Assembly: GCA_937892115.1 (NCBI GenBank) | Contig: CALAUI010000028.1 | Span: 1 to 35,200 of the forward strand | DNA: 35,200 bases | From: an uncultured Clostridia bacterium | GTDB taxonomy: Bacteria > Bacillota > Clostridia > Oscillospirales > Acutalibacteraceae | Direction: 5' to 3' | Shown here: in pieces, positions 30,366 to 35,200 of the stretch | How the letters are laid out: the number at the start of each line of letters is the position of its first letter | Numbering within the stretch: position 1 is the first letter of the stretch | Made by a program: the position numbers and the translations under genes | Notes under the pieces: generated by a model | The model's input: only the letters and a program-made list of their open reading frames with translations | Databases searched by the model: none | Told to the model about the DNA's origin: nothing

Positions 30366-31400
30366 ATGAAAAAATTATTATGTGTATTCTTTGCGGTAAT
30401 CATGGCTCTTTCCTGCACATCCGCTGCATCCGGTGCAGACATTGACAAGCTTTCGGATTATATCTACAGCTTTGAGTACGGCGAGGGTCCCGAAATTGAC
30501 GGCCTTAAGGTTGACTATATGTCATTCTCTCCCAAAGCGGAAGAGGGAACGAAATATCCTCTTGTGCTTTACTTCCACGGTATGGGGCAGGGAAAAGAGC
30601 CCGGCGACCAGATTTACGAAAATTACTTTCCTTTCTGGGCGAGCGATGAGCTTCAGTCAAAGTTCAATAACGGCAAAGCTTATCTGATTGCCTTCAGGTC
30701 TCACGAAGAAAAAAAGGAATACTGGGACGATAAATATATCAAATCCGTCAAGGCGGCGGCAGATGAATTCATAGAGAAGAATAAGGACAGTATTGACCTT
30801 ACGAGAATTTACGTGGGCGGTTTCTCCATGGGCGGAAAAATGACACTCAAGATGATGACAAGCTACCCCAAATTCTTTGCGGCGGCTTTCCCCATGTGTC
30901 CTGCCTATTTCCCCTCGGATGAGCAGTATGAGGCAATAGCCGATATGCCCACGTGGCTTTTCACAAGTAAGTATGACGTTGTTGCCGGATACCACAGCAC
31001 CGGAAAAAAGGTTTGGGAAAAGATATGCAAATTCACAAATTGCCCCGAAGACTGCAGACTTACTCTCTTCGGTAAGGTATGCTATCCCGACGGTAAGAAG
31101 ACACCCAGCAATCATCACGTATGGTTTGCCGTTTCAAACGATATGTTTACGTATGACGGCGGCAAATATCCCAATACGGTTACCACCGACGCGAGCGGTA
31201 AAGAGCTTGAGCTCATTTATCCCGACGGCGTAATCAGCTGGCTCAATCAGTTTACGTCCGAATATGACGGTACGGATGACGGCTTCACAAATCTTGCCGA
31301 AAAGAATCAGACAAACGATTTTGACCTGCTTCTCGGTATTCTCAGATCAATTCCTCTTGCAATATTTGATACAATCAAAGCGATACTCAAAATCGGTTGA
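30366..31400 (+). CDS. Secreted alpha/beta hydrolase (esterase-like)
   Basis: 344 residues from the ATG at 30366 (SD ACGGAGGTCAGCTT; the ORF's earlier start lies in the promoter). A signal peptide (KKLLCVFFAVIMALSCTSAA) is followed by an alpha/beta hydrolase fold: oxyanion strand LVLYFHGMGQG, nucleophile elbow GGFSMGG (Ser about residue 157), acid SKYDVV and histidine SNHHVWF. The arrangement matches PHB-depolymerase/feruloyl- and acetyl-xylan-esterase-like families, so deacylation of plant polysaccharide is plausible in this glycosidase-rich neighbourhood. The last 27 residues (DLLLGILRSIPLAIFDTIKA...KIG) form an amphipathic hydrophobic tail outside the catalytic fold. Single-gene unit. Confidence 0.88.
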   Translation: MKKLLCVFFAVIMALSCTSAASGADIDKLSDYIYSFEYGEGPEIDGLKVDYMSFSPKAEEGTKYPLVLYFHGMGQGKEPGDQIYENYFPFWASDELQSKFNNGKAYLIAFRSHEEKKEYWDDKYIKSVKAAADEFIEKNKDSIDLTRIYVGGFSMGGKMTLKMMTSYPKFFAAAFPMCPAYFPSDEQYEAIADMPTWLFTSKYDVVAGYHSTGKKVWEKICKFTNCPEDCRLTLFGKVCYPDGKKTPSNHHVWFAVSNDMFTYDGGKYPNTVTTDASGKELELIYPDGVISWLNQFTSEYDGTDDGFTNLAEKNQTNDFDLLLGILRSIPLAIFDTIKAILKIG

Positions 31401-31427
31401 AAAGGTAAATTATATAACCAGATAAAA

Positions 31428-31480
31428 TCAATAAATCCGGAATTTCAGATTCGTTTTTTGAAATCCCGGATTTATTTATT
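31428..31480. terminator. Bidirectional terminator between convergent genes
   Basis: ATAAATCCGG (31431-31440) pairs with CCGGATTTAT (31466-31475) and the stem continues inward through ATTTCA/TGAAAT with bulges. T-rich sequence follows on both strands. Confidence 0.75.
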
Positions 31481-31536
31481 TACTTCATTTTTAATTTTAC
31501 TTTTTGCTCTGTGCTATAATGCGACAGCCCCGTTTT

Positions 31537-32499
31537 TCAGAGAGACGCTCTGATAAATCCTATACATTCTCTGCCCTTAATCATATTTGAGGTGTCTCTG
31601 CCGTTGAAATAGAGCCGTAATTCATTACCGTATCTCACAAGGTGACTGGCATATACAAACTGTGTCATCCAGTCCGCACCCTCATACATTCCCGGCTCAA
31701 CAAGCACCTTGTTAAAGCTGAATTCAAGACCGTCTGCAGAGGTCAGAAGCAGAATTGCGGAGTGACTTTTTCCGTCTTGTTCATAAATTCCGTTCTGAAT
31801 GCCGATATAGCCGTTTGCTGCTTGATATACTTTAAGACAGCCGCTGCAAAGGTTGAGATAAGGGCTTTCTTTGTCGGGCTTTATTATCGGTTTATCCGAG
31901 ACCGTATATTCTCCGTCAACCTTGCCGCTCTCGGCGTAGTTTATGTAAGTAGGTTCACAAAAGCCGCAGTCCTCTATGAACGTCTGACCGCAGGAATAAT
32001 AGAGTCTGTTCACTCCGTTGTCACAAAGCAAAAACGGATTTGAAATTGAATATCCTTTTCCCGATTTTTCAAAATCCTTTGAGTGAGTAATAACCGGCTT
32101 TGCCGGAGACCAATTTTCAAGGTCGTCACTTGTCATGACGTATATTTCCGATTTCCACGGCACAAGACCTATGATGTTAAGTCCTTTCGCGATAAGATTT
32201 CTTGTTCTCTCAAAAAACAGATAATATCTGCCGTCAACAAGGTTAATGTCGGGTCTCATCGCGGCGTTTACGATTTTTGCCTTCTTTGTGAATTTTACTC
32301 CGTCGGGCGAAACAAAATGATAAACTCCGAGCACGGTATGAAAGAATATATGCCATTTTCCGTCGGGACTCTCATCGGGAGTCAGCAGCGACGGGTCGGC
32401 AGTCAGCGGAGAATCAAATGGCCTGATAACGGGATTTACGTCATAAAGACTGAATTTTGCGTTGATAACCGATTCAACTGAAATATCGGATAAATTCAT
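31537..32499 (-). CDS. Five-bladed beta-propeller glycosidase-like protein (GH43/GH130 type)
   Basis: 320 residues. Features of five-bladed propeller glycosidases or phosphorylases are visible: NPVIRPFDSPLTADPSLL (blade 1 with the Asp), DGKWHIFFHT, RPDINLVDGRYYLFFERT, SDDLENWSPAKPVI, SISNPFLL and a terminal YGNELRLYFNGRDTS blade. No signal peptide is seen, so cytoplasmic action is expected. It is the last gene of an operon with a membrane protein and GH16, 18 bases after the GH16 stop. AAGGGG lies about 11 bases before the ATG, a long spacing. GH130 phosphorolysis or GH43 hydrolysis cannot be told apart by eye. Confidence 0.78.
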   Translation of the reverse strand: MNLSDISVESVINAKFSLYDVNPVIRPFDSPLTADPSLLTPDESPDGKWHIFFHTVLGVYHFVSPDGVKFTKKAKIVNAAMRPDINLVDGRYYLFFERTRNLIAKGLNIIGLVPWKSEIYVMTSDDLENWSPAKPVITHSKDFEKSGKGYSISNPFLLCDNGVNRLYYSCGQTFIEDCGFCEPTYINYAESGKVDGEYTVSDKPIIKPDKESPYLNLCSGCLKVYQAANGYIGIQNGIYEQDGKSHSAILLLTSADGLEFSFNKVLVEPGMYEGADWMTQFVYASHLVRYGNELRLYFNGRDTSNMIKGRECIGFIRASL

Positions 32500-32517
32500 G
32501 GCATATTTAACCCCTTT

Positions 32518-33405
32518 TTATTTAAGTGAATATGCTCTGACGTAATCAACGATAAAATCGGTCATCTCATTGTCTTCATCGTTGATGCAGTGACCTCTGA
32601 AATTCTCGTCAACGACACCGTCATTGCCTGCAATTTCAACAGAGAGAATGAGCCATTCGGGTACCTGTGATACACCGAATCCGGTTCTTCCGGATTCAAC
32701 GCCGTTGATGTAGAATATATATTCCTTTTCGTTCCATTCAAGACCGTAGGTATTATATTCTTCATAGGGGTTGTTTGCGGCTACAAACGCCTGACATACG
32801 TGGTCGTGTCTGTGCTTATCGGCGTATCCGTTGATATGTATGTTGGACTCAACGGTGTTTTTCATAATCTTTTTACCGTTGCCGTAGAAGGGTGATTCAA
32901 AGATATCTATTTCTGCACCCTTTTCACCGTCGTGGTCTGTCAGACCGACACCCGAGCAGAAGGTCCAGAACGCCGCCCACTGACCGTAGCCCTTGGGAAG
33001 AATACATCTGCATTCAAAGTAACCCTGCTTCTGTTCAAAGCTTCTGCTGGTATCGATACCGGCAGTGTACCAGCCGGGCTTACCGTTGCCGTTAAGACCT
33101 TCGGGATAATACTTTGAAGCAATGTGAAGATTTCCGTCTTTGACGGAGCAAAGGTCGGTATTCCAGTAGCTGCCTCTTCTGATTACCGTTTCACCGTGAT
33201 TGAAGAAGTGGCCGTCCCACTTTGAAAGGTCAAGCTCATCGCCGTCAAATTCATCGCTCCACGAGAGCTGATACTTTGACATATCAAGGCCGCCTGATTT
33301 ATAGGGAATATTCACGTCGTAAAAAAGAGCGGTAAAAAGTGAAGCGATTGCGATAATAATCGCCATCAGCGGCTTCAGTGCTTCCGGATAGGAAAGAATA
33401 TTCAT
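32518..33405 (-). CDS. GH16 beta-glucanase-like enzyme, membrane anchored
   Basis: 295 residues; SD AAAGGGGTAAATCT before the ATG at 33405. An N-terminal hydrophobic helix (KPLMAIIIAIASLFTALFY) without a clear cleavage site suggests a signal anchor with the enzyme outside the membrane. The catalytic domain starts LSWSDEFDGDELDLSKW and carries the GH16 motif GAEIDIFE with nucleophile E165, D167 and acid/base E170, plus the substrate tryptophans GQWAAFWTF. The EIDIFE form without the extra residue is the regular GH16 jellyroll type (lichenase/laminarinase-like), so beta-1,3/1,4-glucan or a related polymer is the likely substrate. It is the middle gene of the 34074-31537 operon. Confidence 0.92.
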   Translation of the reverse strand: MNILSYPEALKPLMAIIIAIASLFTALFYDVNIPYKSGGLDMSKYQLSWSDEFDGDELDLSKWDGHFFNHGETVIRRGSYWNTDLCSVKDGNLHIASKYYPEGLNGNGKPGWYTAGIDTSRSFEQKQGYFECRCILPKGYGQWAAFWTFCSGVGLTDHDGEKGAEIDIFESPFYGNGKKIMKNTVESNIHINGYADKHRHDHVCQAFVAANNPYEEYNTYGLEWNEKEYIFYINGVESGRTGFGVSQVPEWLILSVEIAGNDGVVDENFRGHCINDEDNEMTDFIVDYVRAYSLK

Positions 33406-33423
33406 AGATTTACCCCTTTGTTA

Positions 33424-34074
33424 TCAGATGATTCCGAGCGGAATGAGTACAACGAGCAGTACCGCAACGGCGCCCCAGATTCCGATAAGCACGCCTTTTC
33501 TCTTTTTGGGCTCCATAAAGGGAATGAAGTTGCTTGCAAGGAAGAAGGGAATGTAGGTCGTGATGAATACGGGAATTACGCCCCACCACTTGTAAACCCA
33601 GATGAACGAGTGATTTGAAGTGCCTGCAAGGAATGACTCAAACAGAGCGAAGAGGAGAGCCATTGACAGCGCTCCGAAAAGCTTGCAGTTCATGCCGAGA
33701 ATCTTTTTGTTTTTGTCTTCGGGGAGCATTTTGTAAGAGATGATACCCGCAAGGGAGAACATCATGCTCAGCTCCCAGCAAACGCCGATAAGCAGTATGA
33801 AGGTGGTGGACTGATTGCTTACCGTCCAGAGTGGATATCCGAAGATGTGGGCAATTACGGCGTTGCAGATTTCGTAAAGCCAATGCACACCGTAAAGTGC
33901 AAGACCTGCGTAAACCGCTTCGTAATTTTTCTTTTGGATTTCGCTCCAGTAAACGTAGAAAACGACCGCGAGGATAAAGATAAAGGTCCAGTTGAAATTT
34001 TCGGTACTGCGGACAACCACGGCGTCTACAAGGTCCTTTGCCGCCTGACTGCCTGTTCCCCAGAATGCAAACAT
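33424..34074 (-). CDS. Multi-pass membrane protein of unknown family
   Basis: 216 residues; AAAGGAGGAATACC before the ATG at 34074. Six or so membrane helices are apparent (FNWTFIFILAVVFYVYW, AVYAGLALYGVHWLYEI, TTFILLIGVCWELSMMF, LFGALSMALLFALFESF, VIPVFITTYIPFFLA and GVLIGIWGAVAVLLVVLIPL). WSEIQKKNYE and EDKNKKILG are cytoplasmic-style basic loops. I recognise no transporter or sensor family. It is the first gene of the operon with GH16 (18-base gap) and the beta-propeller glycosidase, so a role in handling the same polysaccharide, or in housing the GH16 enzyme, is likely but unproven. Confidence 0.75.
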   Translation of the reverse strand: MFAFWGTGSQAAKDLVDAVVVRSTENFNWTFIFILAVVFYVYWSEIQKKNYEAVYAGLALYGVHWLYEICNAVIAHIFGYPLWTVSNQSTTFILLIGVCWELSMMFSLAGIISYKMLPEDKNKKILGMNCKLFGALSMALLFALFESFLAGTSNHSFIWVYKWWGVIPVFITTYIPFFLASNFIPFMEPKKRKGVLIGIWGAVAVLLVVLIPLGII

Positions 34075-34114
34075 GGTATTCCTCCTTTATGATTTTATTG
34101 TATTCTGCAATTAA

Positions 34115-34143
34115 ATTATACTATGATTATTTCTCAATATCAA
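34115..34143 (-). promoter_or_regulatory. Promoter of the membrane protein-GH16-propeller operon
   Basis: On the minus strand TTGATA (34143-34138) and a perfect TATAAT (34120-34115) are separated by 17 bases. Confidence 0.85.
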
Positions 34144-34196
34144 TCAACATTTTAACGTTTTCGTCGGTATATAAAGAGGGCGGGATATTGTGATTT

Positions 34197-34225
34197 TTGA
34201 CATAAATCAAAAAATGTGATATAAT
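34197..34225 (+). promoter_or_regulatory. Consensus promoter of the CHAP-domain gene
   Basis: A perfect TTGACA (34197-34202) and perfect TATAAT (34220-34225) at the ideal 17-base spacing: the strongest protein-gene promoter in the window. Confidence 0.93.
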
Positions 34226-34255
34226 ATAACAACCTTATGAAAAGAAGGTGAAATA

Positions 34256-34951
34256 TTGAGAATCAGAGCAAAGAAAATACTGTCCCTGCTTCTTTCGGCA
34301 ATAATCCTGGCAGGCGGTATCATTTCTGTTTTTGCATACACTACCGGTGACGACTATCCCGCCGAATATAAGAACGCGGCAAAGGATTCAACCTTTGACA
34401 AATGGGGCTTTCCCAACAGAGAATGCACATCCTTCGTATGCTGGTGTCTTGAGTCGAGAAACGGCATAGCGGTCACGAATTTTTCCGTTGACGGTAAGTC
34501 AATCACCGCGGGTAAATATCCGAATTTCATGCTTGGTGAAGCACAGAACTGGGGTGCCGCCTTTTCGGGTATGGGCTACACGGTTGACAGCGTTCCCGCC
34601 GTGGGTGCGGTGCTGTGGACGGCAAGCGGTGCAAGCGGACACGTTGCATGGGTAAAGAGCATAGACGGAGATAAAATCACCTCAGAGGAATATAATAATT
34701 CATACGCCACGAAGCTCGTTAAGGGTGTTGAAGCGAAAGGTGAGTACGGCAGTCAGACGAGGACCCTCTCCGAATGGCTCAGTTCCGGATATAAGTTCAT
34801 TCACATAAAGGATATAGGCGCTCCGCAGAATATTGACGTTCCCGCCTCTCCCTCAACCGACGGTAACGGAGCCGATACGTGGAAGCTGATATTTGATTTC
34901 ATACTGAGCATCATAAGGCTTATAGCAAATCTGATAAAAACGTATATGTAA
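34256..34951 (+). CDS. Secreted CHAP-domain amidase/peptidase
   Basis: 231 residues with a TTG start at 34256 spaced six bases from AAGAAGGTG; no in-frame ATG would keep the signal peptide (KKILSLLLSAIILAGGIISVFA). The CHAP triad is seen: Cys57 in NRECTSFVCW, His129 in SGHVAWVKS and Glu/Asn in SEEYN (about 145-147). CHAP domains cleave peptidoglycan stem peptides or cross-bridges. The expected fold ends near KFIHIKD; a linker (PASPSTDGNG) then leads to a hydrophobic, basic C-terminal helix (TWKLIFDFILSIIRLIANL) that could keep the enzyme at the membrane or wall. The perfect promoter suggests high expression. Single-gene unit. Confidence 0.9.
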   Translation: MRIRAKKILSLLLSAIILAGGIISVFAYTTGDDYPAEYKNAAKDSTFDKWGFPNRECTSFVCWCLESRNGIAVTNFSVDGKSITAGKYPNFMLGEAQNWGAAFSGMGYTVDSVPAVGAVLWTASGASGHVAWVKSIDGDKITSEEYNNSYATKLVKGVEAKGEYGSQTRTLSEWLSSGYKFIHIKDIGAPQNIDVPASPSTDGNGADTWKLIFDFILSIIRLIANLIKTYM

Positions 34952-34960
34952 TATGCAGTA

Positions 34961-34992
34961 AGGACCGCTCCGTTGAGGAGCGGTCCTTTTTG
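34961..34992 (+). terminator. Terminator of the CHAP gene
   Basis: AGGACCGCTCC pairs with GGAGCGGTCCT around a short GTTGA loop, followed by TTTTTG. It also faces the minus-strand gene that ends at 34997. Confidence 0.92.
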
Positions 34993-34996
34993 AATG

Positions 34997-35200
34997 TCAT
35001 AATTCAATTTCATAACGGAAGCCGTCAATATACTGACCTGAAATGAAATCACGGTATTTTATCAGAATTTTGTCGGCATATATCTCCATAACGACGCCCA
35101 TACCGCCCTTGTCGTTGGGCTCGCCTATGGTGCTGTCGTTATATTCCGTGCTGGGAAGATTAAGATAATAGACGTTTTCTCCCTTGTCAAAGGCACGCTC
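34997..35200 (-). CDS. 3' end of a gene, probably metallophosphoesterase (partial)
   Basis: Only the last 67 codons are in the window; the frame is open to the edge and stops at 34997-34999 (TGA). The visible part (NVYYLNLPSTEYNDS, then GGMGVVMEIYADKILIKYRD and GFRYEIEL) resembles the C-terminal beta-hairpin of calcineurin-like phosphoesterases, where a strand reporting the product surface precedes an R-D-F segment. No catalytic motif is visible, so this is an inference from style. It converges on the terminator at 34961-34992. Confidence 0.6.
   Translation of the reverse strand, partial: ERAFDKGENVYYLNLPSTEYNDSTIGEPNDKGGMGVVMEIYADKILIKYRDFISGQYIDGFRYEIEL

Overview
The window looks like chromosomal DNA of a Gram-positive Clostridia member, most likely an uncultured gut or rumen Oscillospiraceae/Ruminococcaceae-type bacterium. 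This rests on strong purine-rich Shine-Dalgarno sequences, TTGACA-17-TATAAT style promoters before most transcription units, frequent TTG/GTG starts, BspA-type leucine-rich-repeat surface proteins, superoxide reductase (an anaerobe enzyme) and several plant- or glucan-directed glycosidases. No phage, insertion sequence, CRISPR array, plasmid or conjugation gene was recognised.

Layout. 1-240: two 124-nt-spaced copies of an intergenic repeat with TTCACT-type heptamers. 339-414: initiator tRNA-fMet with its own promoter and terminator. 846-4073: a large secreted glycine-rich/LRR protein. 4401-4709: a small protein with a double-glycine (bacteriocin-type) leader. 4826-7652 (minus): a zinc-ribbon protein, a hypothetical protein and a GH28-like beta-helix enzyme. 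7893-8207: two microproteins. 8440-10241 (minus): a three-gene unit of superoxide reductase, TspO-like membrane protein and a PTPS/QueD-like protein lacking the catalytic Cys. 10456-11121: DEDDh exonuclease. 11287-13503: secreted beta-helix glycosidase-like protein. 13714-13926: small membrane protein whose promoter/leader region is a near copy of the one before superoxide reductase. 14007-16352 (minus): an ABC exporter fused to a GNAT acetyltransferase. 16660-18551: a CbbX/SpoVK-type AAA+ ATPase with a small CxxC partner. 18674-23990: giant BspA-like LRR protein followed by a secreted metallophosphoesterase. 24036-27260 (minus): aminotransferase, Lrp/AsnC regulator and APC permease, a likely amino-acid module. 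27441-28658: GH5-like TIM-barrel enzyme. 28752-29348: XRE regulator fused to a superoxide-reductase-like domain. 29381-30193: nitrilase-family amidohydrolase. 30366-31400: secreted alpha/beta hydrolase. 31537-34074 (minus): membrane protein, GH16 and beta-propeller glycosidase operon. 34256-34951: secreted CHAP amidase/peptidase. 34997-35200: 3' end of another gene, probably a metallophosphoesterase.

Themes. (1) Cell-surface biology: five of the six proteins with a classical signal peptide end in an unrelated-looking but similarly built C-terminal hydrophobic/aromatic, lysine/arginine-bearing segment with no LPXTG motif. This may be a common surface-retention tail and is the most interesting pattern in the window. 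(2) Carbohydrate use: GH28-like, beta-helix (GH141-like), GH5-like, GH16 and GH43/130-like genes are scattered, and only the last two share an operon. (3) Oxygen/redox handling: a complete superoxide reductase, an XRE-SOR-like regulator in which one iron-ligand position is changed from His to Asp, and a duplicated promoter/leader. All functional assignments come from reading motifs by eye; no database search was run.
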